Source: CAVTYH01 sp963738835
Lineage (GTDB): Bacteria > Planctomycetota > Planctomycetia > Pirellulales > JADZDJ01
Direction: 5' to 3'
Length of the DNA: 64,000 nucleotides
Assembly: GCA_963738835.1 (NCBI GenBank)
Contig: CAVTYH010000002.1
Span: 1 to 64,000 of the forward strand
Each line of letters starts with the position of its first letter. Position 1 is the stretch's first letter. The notes under the pieces are model-generated. The model did no database searches. It was not told the DNA's origin and saw nothing but the letters and a program-made list of their open reading frames with translations. A program made the translations under genes and the position numbers. Shown one piece after another: positions 49,967 to 57,072 of this stretch.

Positions 49967-50564
49967 TCACTCTTCCAACTTCACATTCCAGTACGTCTCG
50001 CTGACAAACTTCGACCAACTTTCGATCCGCACGCGTGTCGCGGGCGTACATCGGCTTCCACGTCGGGCGGACCGGTTCCTTGCGGAGCCGCATGCCGGCC
50101 TGCTGCGGCGTGCGGTCGGCCTTGCGCTTGTTGCAGGCATGCACGCCAGCACGCAGTTCTCCCAGGTCGAAGTGCCACCTTGCGACCGCGGCATCACGTG
50201 GTCGATCGTCAGTCGTCGCCGCCCGGCTGCACAGCCGCAGTACTGGCAGGTCCAATGGTCCCGCTTGAATACGTTGCGGCGGCTGAAGCTCACGGCGGCG
50301 GTCGGCAGCCGGTCGTATCGGCCGAGCACGATCACCTCCGGCACGCGCAGCCGCAACCGCACGGCCTGGATGAACCGCTCGCCATTCGTCCAGGCGCAGC
50401 TGCGACCAATCGGCCCAGGTGTAGAGCTGGTAGTCTGCCGGGTCCACCACGCGAGCCGACTCGTTCCACAACAGCACCAGCGCCCGGGCCACGGTGGCCA
50501 CGTTCACCGGCTGCCAGTTGCGGTTGAGCACCAGCGTCGGATGTTCAAGTACCTTGGCGACCAT
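49967..50564 (-). CDS. HNH endonuclease in tRNA array
   Basis: About 198 residues. ATG at 50564 behind GGAG; MVAKVLEHPTLVLNRNWQPV then VARALVLLWNESARVVDPAD. After a frameshift the zinc/HNH core: DHWTCQYCGCAAGRRRLTID H with the catalytic His, MPRSQGGTSTWENCVLAC, CNKRKADRTPQQAGMRLR. C-terminus WSKFVSETYWNVKLEE. HNH genes are recurrent in bacterial tRNA arrays; possibly a homing or maintenance nuclease (inference). Confidence 0.85.
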
Positions 50565-50650
50565 GTATATCTCCAATCGTAAATATCAAAATGAATTCGA
50601 ATGCAGAAATGACTCATCCACAGCGGCAACGTTCGCGAAATTCCAACAGG

Positions 50651-50725
50651 GGTGTCCGAGCGGAGTTGAACCGCCACCTTCTGGTTCACAGCCAGCCGTG
50701 CAGAAACCGCTACACCACGGACACC
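50651..50725 (-). tRNA. tRNA-His (GTG)
   Basis: Encoded G-1 opposite C73, acceptor GTGTCCG/CGGACAC, loop CTGTGAA, T arm GGCGGTTCAACTCCGCT. Confidence 0.88.
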
Positions 50726-50743
50726 ATATATTTGTTCTCAAAA

Positions 50744-50816
50744 TGCCCCGACCAGGATTCGAACCCGGAACGCCTTGTTAGAAGCAAGGAGTGATCATCC
50801 GTTTCACCATCGAGGC
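50744..50816 (-). tRNA. tRNA-Arg (TCT)
   Basis: Acceptor GCCTCGA/TCGGGGC, stem CCTTG/CAAGG, loop CTTCTAA, T arm CCGGGTTCGAATCCTGG. Confidence 0.88.
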
Positions 50817-50833
50817 GCAAACAGTTTCATCAG

Positions 50834-50920
50834 CGGAAGGCAAGGGAGTCGAACCCTCATCCCGACGAGCGGGAACCGCCTTAGCAAAGCGGCCCGGCCA
50901 ACCGTATCCGGCTACCTTCC
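50834..50920 (-). tRNA. tRNA-Ser (GCT)
   Basis: Class II; acceptor GGAAGGT/GCCTTCC, loop TTGCTAA, long variable arm, G73. Confidence 0.88.
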
Positions 50921-50928
50921 GATTTCAG

Positions 50929-50999
50929 TGGACTCACCGGGAATCGAACCCGGATCCTCAGACTGCCAGCCTGATGTCTTCCCTTTGGACCATGAGCCC
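50929..50999 (-). tRNA. tRNA-Ala (GGC)
   Basis: Acceptor GGGCTCA/TGAGTCC, loop CTGGCAG, T arm CCGGGTTCGATTCCCGG, A73 then CTG. Confidence 0.85.
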
Positions 51000-51011
51000 G
51001 TTGTTATTCAG

Positions 51012-51083
51012 TGGACCTGCCGGGGAGTCGAACCCCGATCTCCTGGTTGCAAGCCAGGCGTCTTCCCGTTGGACGAGCAGCCC
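51012..51083 (-). tRNA. tRNA-Ala (TGC)
   Basis: Stem CCTGG/CCAGG, loop CTTGCAA, T arm CGGGGTTCGACTCCCCG; acceptor GGGCTGC/GCAGGTCC pairs imperfectly, perhaps one base error. Confidence 0.8.
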
Positions 51084-51151
51084 GTGTTGTTCATTTCATT
51101 TCTTTCACCCTAGGTCATCATCCTCGCTATTCGCTCGGCGGCCTCGGTTGA

Positions 51152-51222
51152 AGGTCCGTCCGGGAATTGAACCCGGTCTTCCTCCTTACCGAGGAGGTGT
51201 GCTGCCGAAACACCTACAGACC
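51152..51222 (-). tRNA. tRNA-Thr (GGT)
   Basis: Acceptor GGTCTGT/ACGGACC, stem CCTCC/GGAGG, loop TCGGTAA (C33), T arm CCGGGTTCAATTCCCGG. Confidence 0.75.
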
Positions 51223-51233
51223 AACTGCATCAG

Positions 51234-51306
51234 TGATCCCGGATGGAGTCGAACCATCGCTTTCCTGGATGTCATCCAGGCGTCTTTGCCGTTGGACCAC
51301 GGGATC
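51234..51306 (-). tRNA. tRNA-Val (GAC)
   Basis: Acceptor GATCCCG/CGGGATC, stem CCTGG/CCAGG, loop ATGACAT, A73 then CTG. Confidence 0.85.
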
Positions 51307-51312
51307 GTTCAG

Positions 51313-51388
51313 TGACCGGAGTGAGAGTCGAACTCACAGAATCACGAGGCTCTCGACCTCGTCGCTTTACCAGTTTGCGTACCCGGCC
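51313..51388 (-). tRNA. tRNA-Leu (GAG), short variable loop
   Basis: Acceptor GGCCGGG/TCCGGTC, stem CGAGG/CCTCG, loop TCGAGAG, T arm GTGAGTTCGACTCTCAC. Only about 7 bases between anticodon stem and T arm, so class I, unlike normal bacterial tRNA-Leu. Confidence 0.75.
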
Positions 51389-51390
51389 GT

Positions 51391-51457
51391 TGCAGGTTCG
51401 GGTGTCGCACCCGACGGGCTGGGCTTATGAGACTCGGCTGAGCACTGGCTCACCTGC
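51391..51457 (-). tRNA. tRNA-Met or Ile2 (CAT), degenerate
   Basis: Acceptor GCAGGT/ACCTGC, loop CTCATAA, T arm TCGGGTGCGACACCCGA. D arm GAGCCAGTGCTC has a 4-base loop and the anticodon stem has two mismatches; only 67 bases. Not an initiator by acceptor pairing. Confidence 0.5.
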
Positions 51458-51473
51458 GTCAGTTTGATTTCAG

Positions 51474-51555
51474 TGACCAAGGGGAGACTCGAACTCCCAC
51501 GCCACAAGGCACGACGTTCTGAGCGTCGCGTGTCTACCAATTACACCACTTGGTC
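51474..51555 (-). tRNA. tRNA-Leu (CAG)
   Basis: Acceptor GACCAAG/CTTGGTC, stem CGACG/CGTCG, loop CTCAGAA, normal long variable arm, A73 then CTG. Confidence 0.88.
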
Positions 51556-51570
51556 ATTTTTCTGCATGAG

Positions 51571-51643
51571 TGACCCGTACGGGAATCGAACCCATCCTTC
51601 CAGCTTGAGAGGCTGGTGTCCTGAACCGATAGACGAACGGGCC
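51571..51643 (-). tRNA. tRNA-Glu (CTC)
   Basis: Acceptor GGCCCGT/ACGGGTC, stem CCAGC/GCTGG, loop CTCTCAA, A73. Confidence 0.87.
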
Positions 51644-51647
51644 GCAG

Positions 51648-51733
51648 TGGGTGTGAAGGAATTGAACCTCTCGTCATCCACCTCGCTTGTTTTTTGACAA
51701 CGGCTTTACAGGCCGCCACGAGGAGCACAACCC
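51648..51733 (-). tRNA. tRNA-Tyr (GTA)
   Basis: Class II length; stem GCGGC/GCCGT, loop CTGTAAA, extended variable arm of about 28 bases, acceptor GGGTTGTG/CACACCC with a one-base slip. Confidence 0.65.
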
Positions 51734-51739
51734 GATTAG

Positions 51740-51814
51740 TGGCACAGGCGGGAGTCGAACCCGCAGACACGAAGGTTTGAGCTTCGCCGCTTTGCCGATT
51801 TGGCGTACCGTGCC
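51740..51814 (-). tRNA. tRNA-Leu (CAA), short variable loop
   Basis: Acceptor GGCACGG/CTGTGCC, stem CGAAG/CTTCG, loop CTCAAAC, T arm GCGGGTTCGACTCCCGC; class I variable loop. Confidence 0.78.
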
Positions 51815-51821
51815 GCGTTAG

Positions 51822-51896
51822 CGTCCCCGATGGGATTTGAACCCATGATCTCCACCTTGACAGGGCGGCGAGCACTCCAGGCTGCTCCACGAGGAC
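51822..51896 (-). tRNA. tRNA-Asp (GTC)
   Basis: Acceptor GTCCTCG/CGGGGAC, stem CCGCC/GGTGG, loop CTGTCAA, G73 as in tRNA-Asp. Confidence 0.87.
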
Positions 51897-51912
51897 GAAT
51901 GTTTCAATTCAG

Positions 51913-51986
51913 TGGCTCAGGTGGGACTCGAACCCACAGCATCTCTGGTTCTAAGCCAAAGTGGTCTGCCGATTGCCTACCGAGCC
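51913..51986 (-). tRNA. tRNA-Leu (TAG), short variable loop
   Basis: Acceptor GGCTCGG/CTGAGCC, stem TTTGG/CCAGA, loop CTTAGAA, T arm GTGGGTTCGAGTCCCAC; class I variable loop. Confidence 0.8.
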
Positions 51987-51997
51987 GTGTAATCAAG

Positions 51998-52070
51998 TGC
52001 CCAAGGCCGGAGTCGAACCCGCAACCGCTCGGGTTTAAGCCGAGCCGCTCTGCCGTTGGCGTACCTGGGC
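51998..52070 (-). tRNA. tRNA-Leu (TAA), short variable loop
   Basis: Acceptor GCCCAGG/CTTGGGC, stem CTCGG/CCGAG, loop CTTAAAC; class I variable loop. Confidence 0.78.
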
Positions 52071-52075
52071 GGAAG

Positions 52076-52146
52076 TAGTCCCGGATGGAGTTGAACCATC
52101 GTTGCCTGGATGTGAGCCAGAAGTCGTGCCGTTGGACCACGGGACT
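52076..52146 (-). tRNA. tRNA-Val (CAC)
   Basis: Acceptor AGTCCCG/CGGGACT, stem TCTGG/CCAGG, loop CTCACAT. Confidence 0.83.
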
Positions 52147-52159
52147 GTGTTTCTTCTAG

Positions 52160-52230
52160 TGGACTCACCGAGAGTTGCACTCGGATTTTCAGCGTGCGGA
52201 GCTGGCGTCTTCCTGTTGGACGATGAGCCC
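52160..52230 (-). tRNA. tRNA-Ala (CGC)
   Basis: Acceptor GGGCTCA/TGAGTCC, stem CAGC/GCTG, loop TCCGCAC, T arm CCGAGTGCAACTCTCGG. Confidence 0.75.
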
Positions 52231-52243
52231 ATTCGATCAAAGT

Positions 52244-52317
52244 TCCGGGAGTTGGAATCGAACCAACGTCCTCCTGGTTCAGAGCCAGGCGTCACTACCA
52301 GCAGCAACTGCCCCGGA
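52244..52317 (-). tRNA. tRNA-Gln (CTG)
   Basis: Acceptor TCCGGGG/TCCCGGA, stem CCTGG/CCAGG, loop CTCTGAA. Confidence 0.87.
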
Positions 52318-52335
52318 GTGCTTTTATGATTTCAG

Positions 52336-52406
52336 TTCGGGGAGAAGGAATCGAACCTCCATCTCCTGATTCAAAGTCAGGCGGCCTACCGTTAGCCGAT
52401 CCCCGA
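52336..52406 (-). tRNA. tRNA-Gln (TTG)
   Basis: Acceptor TCGGGGA/TCCCCGA, stem CCTGA/TCAGG, loop CTTTGAA, A73 then CTG. Confidence 0.88.
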
Positions 52407-52423
52407 TCATGTGTTTCATCAAA

Positions 52424-52495
52424 AGTGCTCTGCGGGAATCGAACCCGCCTGTCCAGCTTGGAAGGCTGACGCCTATGCCGCTCGGCCAAGAGCAC
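52424..52495 (-). tRNA. tRNA-Gly (TCC)
   Basis: Acceptor GTGCTCT/AGAGCAC, stem CAGC/GCTG, loop CTTCCAA, T arm GCGGGTTCGATTCCCGC. Confidence 0.86.
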
Positions 52496-52501
52496 ATGAA
52501 G

Positions 52502-52585
52502 CGGAAGGGGAGGGAGTCGAACCCTCAAGGCTCATCGCTCGACTGTTTTCGAAACAGCTGCCATCGCCCATTGGCTTGCCCTTCC
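52502..52585 (-). tRNA. tRNA-Ser (CGA)
   Basis: Class II; acceptor GGAAGGG/CCCTTCC, stem GCTGT/ACAGT, loop TTCGAAA, long variable arm, G73. Confidence 0.86.
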
Positions 52586-52591
52586 GTTCAG

Positions 52592-52666
52592 CTGCGGTGG
52601 CAGGAATCGAACCTGCGAAGGGACGCTTAACAGGCGCCTGCCTGTACCAGCACAGGCCCCACCGCA
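52592..52666 (-). tRNA. tRNA-Asn (GTT)
   Basis: Acceptor TGCGGTG/CACCGCA, stem GGCGC/GCGTC, loop CTGTTAA, G73. Confidence 0.85.
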
Positions 52667-52672
52667 AAGTAG

Positions 52673-52745
52673 TCGGCGCGGTCGGATTTGAACCGACGCT
52701 CTCCTGCTCCCGAAGCAGGCGGATTACCAGGCTATCCCACACCCG
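52673..52745 (-). tRNA. tRNA-Pro (CGG)
   Basis: Stem CCTGC/GCAGG, loop TTCGGGA, T arm GTCGGTTCAAATCCGAC; acceptor pairs fully only if one extra G in the 5' strand is ignored. Confidence 0.8.
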
Positions 52746-52754
52746 TGAAATAAA

Positions 52755-52825
52755 AGCACCCAGCGGGAGTTGAACCCGCACTTCCGCCATGGCAAGGCAG
52801 CAGGCTACCGCTACATCATGGGTGC
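52755..52825 (-). tRNA. tRNA-Gly (GCC)
   Basis: Acceptor GCACCCA/TGGGTGC, stem CTGCC/GGCGG, loop TTGCCAT. Confidence 0.86.
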
Positions 52826-52854
52826 ATCGATGCTGGTCGAATTGTCAAAGATCA

Positions 52855-52928
52855 GAGCACCGGGTGGGACTCGAACCCACGTCGCCGCATTACGGGTGCG
52901 GAGTCCTCGCCGCTGGACGACCAGTGCT
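52855..52928 (-). tRNA. tRNA-Thr (CGT)
   Basis: Acceptor AGCACTG/CGGTGCT, stem CCGCA/TGCGG, loop CCCGTAA. Confidence 0.83.
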
Positions 52929-52938
52929 TTTCAATCAG

Positions 52939-53011
52939 TGGGATCAGAGGGACTTGAACCCTCACCGACCTGGTTAAGAGCCAGGCATGCTGCCGCTAGC
53001 ACCTTGATCCC
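52939..53011 (-). tRNA. tRNA-Lys (CTT)
   Basis: Acceptor GGGATCA/TGATCCC, stem CCTGG/CCAGG, loop CTCTTAA, A73 then CTG. Confidence 0.87.
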
Positions 53012-53033
53012 GTTTTGTTTTTTCTCGTTGCAG

Positions 53034-53106
53034 TCGGCGCGGAGGGAATCGAACCCTCGACCTGGTCCTTATAAGAGACCTGCTCTCACCACTGAGCTAC
53101 GCGCAC
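53034..53106 (-). tRNA. tRNA-Ile (TAT)
   Basis: Stem GGTCT/GGACC, loop CTTATAA, T arm GAGGGTTCGATTCCCTC; acceptor GTGCGCG/CGCGCCG with the two outer pairs broken. UAU is rare in bacteria, which use lysidine-modified CAU. Confidence 0.8.
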
Positions 53107-53129
53107 AAGTTGCACGAAAAACTCATCAG

Positions 53130-53198
53130 TGGGGCCGAAGGGAGTCGAACCCTTACCTCTCGCTTAAAAGGCGAGCGCTGCCGTTACGCCACGACCCC
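53130..53198 (-). tRNA. tRNA-Lys (TTT)
   Basis: Acceptor GGGGTCG/CGGCCCC, stem CTCGC/GCGAG, loop CTTTTAA, A73 then CTG. Confidence 0.87.
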
Positions 53199-53285
53199 GA
53201 TGTTGGGATGGGCGTATGCGTTTGAGTCGCGTCGAATTTGCATTTTGTTGTTCTCCATTTCGTCTTTGGTTTGATCGGATTCAGT

Positions 53286-53355
53286 GGTAGCCCTGAGAAT
53301 CGAACTCAGCGCGACCGGTTATCAGCTGGGTTTGGGCAACCAGCCCTCGACTACC
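53286..53355 (-). tRNA. tRNA-Ile (GAT)
   Basis: Acceptor GGTAGTC/GGCTACC, loop CTGATAA with an imperfect anticodon stem, T arm CTGAGTTCGATTCTCAG, A73 then CTG. Confidence 0.75.
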
Positions 53356-53362
53356 GCGACAG

Positions 53363-53436
53363 TCGGGATGGCCGGAGTCGAACCGACACGCTCGTGCTCC
53401 CAAGGCACGCGGGGCTTGCCGTTACCCTACATCCCG
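53363..53436 (-). tRNA. tRNA-Pro (TGG)
   Basis: Acceptor CGGGATG/CATCCCG, stem CGTGC/GCACG, loop CTTGGGA, A73 then CTG. Confidence 0.87.
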
Positions 53437-53454
53437 TTGATTTTCTCTGTTCAG

Positions 53455-53527
53455 TGACCCGTGTGGGATTCGAACCCAACCTCTTCAGCTTGAAAGACTG
53501 ACGACCTCACCAGAAGTCGAACGGGCC
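53455..53527 (-). tRNA. tRNA-Glu (TTC)
   Basis: Acceptor GGCCCGT/ACGGGTC, stem CAGT/GCTG, loop CTTTCAA, A73 then CTG. Confidence 0.87.
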
Positions 53528-53559
53528 GTTGTGTTGTCAGCGCGCACGCTTGAGCGCAG

Positions 53560-53631
53560 TGGGTCGGGAGGCGCTCGAATCCTCGTCTCCTGGTTTTCAG
53601 CCCACCGCTATACCGTCTCAGCTACCGACCC
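53560..53631 (-). tRNA. tRNA-Phe (GAA)
   Basis: Acceptor GGGTCGG/CCGACCC, loop CTGAAAA with a weak stem, T arm with an 8-base loop. First tRNA of the array in transcription order. Confidence 0.72.
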
Positions 53632-54177
53632 GTCATCGAACTGGGTTGTGGCCGCACCCACATCATCAAGCCAATAAAAAAAGCCCGATGTCTTGTGACA
53701 CCGGGCTTTTGCAGCCTGTCTCGTGAATTACAGCCAAGCGTCACAAGCGCAGCGGGTGCGGGGGTATATTCCCTGCGAGAAATGTTTCTCGCTGGGCGGA
53801 ATATTCCGCACCACTTCGTTCTTGGATCGAGCTTGGCCGTAAGAAAGTCATTGAAGTCTGAATGCCGTAAGGGGTTGCTGATATTACGCGCCGCCATGCT
53901 GGCAGCCGCACTTTGTCTCCGTGCCCCTTAGACGCCGGCCGCCATGAACTGGTTCACGTGATTTCCAAAAAAGTTTTTGCAGAAATTTGTTTAGATTGAA
54001 AGCTTCTCCAAATCGTCGGGATTTTCCGAAGGCAACTGCACAAATTATGAACACGCCGGACCTGTGCTATTAAGCAAAGCGCAGACCATCCACAATTCAC
54101 CAGTTGGCAAATCATCTTGATGTCATCTCGAAGGAATCGAAGTGGACCTAGAATTTTTGATTTCTTGACGATTTCAG
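53632..54177. other. Leader region upstream of the tRNA array
   Basis: No convincing gene. Contains a terminator facing the array and should hold the array promoter; none is obvious. Confidence 0.35.
53674..53710 (-). terminator. Rho-independent terminator upstream of array
   Basis: AGCCCGATGTC/GACACCGGGCT stem with TTGT loop; on the minus strand it is followed by seven T residues. It would insulate the array from transcription entering from 54 kb. Confidence 0.6.
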
Positions 54178-54360
54178 CCGACACAAATCCGACACAGTAT
54201 GGGCCATCAAAAGCCCAGATCATTACCGCACATTTGCGATGTTTTTTTGTGCGAGCGCAGGCCAATTTTGCATCACAGTTCAATTTCCCAATGTGTCCAC
54301 CACGCAATCGCATTGCAAACCCAACACCGATTGTTTAGGTTCGAATCCCGTCGGGGATAT
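54178..54360 (+). repeat. Island-end repeat and att-like core, copy 3
   Basis: CCGACACAAATCCGACACAG at the left, GGTTCGAATCCCGTCGGGGA at the right (54339-54358). Marks the right edge of the Ro60/tRNA-array segment. Confidence 0.68.
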
Positions 54361-54456
54361 TTGTTTTGCATTGCATTTGGATTTGACAGGCGCTGGCAAA
54401 GTGACGCGCGGAAACTACGAGCGCCGCTCGACACGTTGAGGGCGAGTTGTATTCTT

Positions 54457-55419
54457 TCAATTCGAGCCCGCTGGCACCCAACGATCTAAGGTTCCGCCTT
54501 TGGCGGCGGCTAGGCGCTCACGGAGTTTGGCCGCCTCTTCTGCCGGGCTGCCGCCGAAGAACCGCTTGAACTCGCGCCCAAACTGCGATGCGCTTTCGTA
54601 GCCTACCTCCGTTGCAGCCGTGCTTGCATTGTGTCCTTCGTTCACCATCAGCAGTCTTGCTCGGTGCAGCCGGATGTTTTTGAGGTATTGAAGCGGAGAG
54701 GTGGCAGTCACCGCTTTGAAATTCTGGTGGAAAGTCGACACGCTCATACGAGCCTGTTTGGCCATCTCTTCGGTAGTAAGCGGACGAGCAAAGTCGGCAT
54801 GAATGAATTGCAATACTCGCGCAATTCGCATGAACTGATCATTTCGCGCTGCCATTGCGCAAAGCGCACCACCTTGCTCCCCTTGCAGCACACGGTAAAC
54901 AATCTCTCGCACCATCTGCGAGCCCAGAATCCGACTGTCAACGTCCGAGCGCAGGCATTCCAAAAGCCGAATGACCGCGCCCCTAAGTTCATCGGTCATC
55001 GCCGATGAGTAAATGCCACGCGGCACTGCCACTTCGGATGTCGTAGGCTCATCCAGATTGATCAAAATCTCGCTGAGCATTGCCGGATCGACGGCAATCA
55101 GGAGCGCAAGTACCGGTTCCTCTGGCGTGGCTTCGACTCTGCACTGGAAGGGCATCGGTACAGACAGGGCAAGGTAGTTGTCTTTGTCGTAGGTTAATAC
55201 CTCACCGCCTAAATATCCGATCTTGCGACCCTGCCCGATGAACAAAATCATCGGTTCGTAGACAACGGGTGTTCCCGCAGTTGGGTACGAGGTTCGCGAA
55301 ACTTCAACGCCAGCGACCGCAGTCGGCTGCTTCCCCTCGCGTACGGCCAGTGCATTGAGCAGCTCAGCCAAGCGGGAGTCGGGATCCTGACGCGATGTTG
55401 AGTCTTTTGCAGTGTTCAT
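54457..55419 (-). CDS. AraC-family transcriptional regulator
   Basis: 320 residues. N-terminal AraC_N-type cupin (SRTSYPTAGTPVVYEPMILF, YLALSVPMPFQCRVEATPEE) and two HTHs at the C-terminus (RPLTTEEMAKQARMSVSTFH; GHNASTAATEVGYESASQFG REFKRFFGGSP). I chose MNTAKDST at 55419 though six more codons are in frame. Divergent from the dehydrogenase at 55593, likely its regulator; YqhC-like arrangement. Intact frame. Confidence 0.9.
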   Translation of the reverse strand: MNTAKDSTSRQDPDSRLAELLNALAVREGKQPTAVAGVEVSRTSYPTAGTPVVYEPMILFIGQGRKIGYLGGEVLTYDKDNYLALSVPMPFQCRVEATPEEPVLALLIAVDPAMLSEILINLDEPTTSEVAVPRGIYSSAMTDELRGAVIRLLECLRSDVDSRILGSQMVREIVYRVLQGEQGGALCAMAARNDQFMRIARVLQFIHADFARPLTTEEMAKQARMSVSTFHQNFKAVTATSPLQYLKNIRLHRARLLMVNEGHNASTAATEVGYESASQFGREFKRFFGGSPAEEAAKLRERLAAAKGGTLDRWVPAGSN

Positions 55420-55592
55420 CTCAATAGATTTATACAAGATTTAAGGCCAATTGTCATTGGAATGCAGGGTGCAGCCGGAGGATTAGGCTAGAACTCCGGA
55501 GAATTCAACGATTGTGAACTCGCGTGGTAGCGCTAGGATATCAATCAGAAGGCGACGGCGACGGAAAGGGCTTAATAACGAGGAGGTAAAAC

Positions 55593-56616
55593 ATGCGAGG
55601 CACTGTCTTATACGGGCCACATGACGTGCGTTTTGAAGAGCGTGGGGCACCGGCGATCATTGAGTCGACGGATGCAATCATCAGAATTTCTGCGACCTGC
55701 GTGTGCGGGTCAGACTTGTGGCCGTATCGTGGCATTAACACAGTCATGCAGCCGACGCCAATGGTCACGAATACTGTGGCATCGTCGAGGAAGTCGGCAG
55801 GTCCGTTAAGTCGATCAAGCCCGGTCAGTTTATAATCGGATCATTTTTCGCGTCCGACAATAACTGTCCCAACTGCCAAATTGGCTATCAATCGTCCTGC
55901 CAACATCGGGAATTGGTTGGCGGCGCGCAGGCGCCGCTGCTCCGCGTGCCGCTTGCAGATGGCACTTTAGTCCCCACAGTCGATATACCATCGGAGAATC
56001 TGATTCCGAGCCTGCTCTCGACTTCCGACGTGTTGGGCACTGGCTGGTTCGCCGCCGATGCAGCTAACGTGAAGCCAGGAAAACCGTTGTGGTCGTCGGC
56101 GACGGTGCTGTCGGCCTCTTGGGAATACTCTCTGCGAAGCAGATGGGTGCGGAGCGGATTATCGCGATGAGCCGACACGAATCGCGTCAGAAAATCGCTC
56201 GTGAGTTCGGCGCTACTGACATCGTGGATGAGCGCGGTGAGCAGGGCATCGCCCGGATCATGGATCTTACAAAGGGAATTGGTGCTGATTCGGTTCTGGA
56301 GTGCGTCGGCACACAGGAGTCAATGACGCAGGCCATTCGTTCAACACGCCGAGGCGGATACATGTCATTTGTCGGTGTCCCGCACGGTGTCGAACTCGAT
56401 GGTCAGGAACTATTCTTCACTCACGTCCACCTCCACGGTGGCCCTGCCCCGGTGCGCCGATACTTACCGAAGTTGATCGACCTGGTATGGAATGGAAAGA
56501 TCAACCCCGGCAAGGTGTTCGACCTGGTGTTGCCACTGGATCAGGTGGCCGAAGGCTATCGCGCCATGGACGAGCGCCGTGCGGTCAAGCGCTATTGCTC
56601 CCGAATGGCACTTTGA
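55593..56616 (+). CDS. Zinc-dependent alcohol dehydrogenase family protein
   Basis: Medium-chain dehydrogenase. MRGTVLYGPHDVRFEERGAP; CVCGSDLWPYRGI (catalytic Cys); NNCPNCQIGYQSSCQHRE supplies structural-zinc cysteines; Rossmann VVGDGAVGLLGILSAKQMGA; FVGVPHGVELDGQELFFTHV. Preceded by GAGGAGG. Frameshifts near 55770, 55835 and 56085. About 345 codons. Heads a six-gene operon. Confidence 0.88.
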
Positions 56617-56652
56617 AGAATGCGGTCTGAATAAATTCCAAGGAGACGAACG

Positions 56653-57072
56653 ATGAACAAATGGCCGCAGGAAGAACTCCGCAAGATCGCTGAATCCGAT
56701 GATCTCCACATTTCACCGCTGCGCGAGGGTGCCGTGACCTACGGAACGCCGACTTGGATTTGGTCGGTAGTAGTTGGTGACGAACTCTATATACGTCCAT
56801 ACAACGGTAAGAAATCTCGTTGGTATAAAGCCGCGATGCGGCAGAAAGCCGGCCGAATTACAGTGGCCGGATTAACGAAAGAAGTTGCTTTCGAGCCAGC
56901 CGAGGGTCCGATCAACGACCGTGTTGATGAGGCTTACCGTCACAAGTACCACGACAGCCCATACCTCAGTCCGATGATTGCAGCGGGTCCGCGATCGGCA
57001 ACGATTAAGGTCCTGCCTTGCAAAACAAATGAACCAAAGGAGAAAGAAAATGCACAAGCGAAAGCTCGGTAA
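56653..57072 (+). CDS. DUF2255 family protein
   Basis: 139 residues; EELRKIAESDDLHISPLREG then TYGTPTWIWSVVVGDELYIR PYNG and SRWYKAAMRQKAGRITVAGL. The family is a split-barrel-like fold of unknown role, commonly in such oxidoreductase operons. Overlaps the next gene by 23 bases. Confidence 0.82.
   Translation: MNKWPQEELRKIAESDDLHISPLREGAVTYGTPTWIWSVVVGDELYIRPYNGKKSRWYKAAMRQKAGRITVAGLTKEVAFEPAEGPINDRVDEAYRHKYHDSPYLSPMIAAGPRSATIKVLPCKTNEPKEKENAQAKAR

Noticed and set aside
51648..51733. tRNA-Leu (CAA) reading of the class II gene
   Set aside because: A perfect GCGGC/GCCGT stem around CTGTAAA gives Tyr; the CAA-like loop is part of the variable arm.
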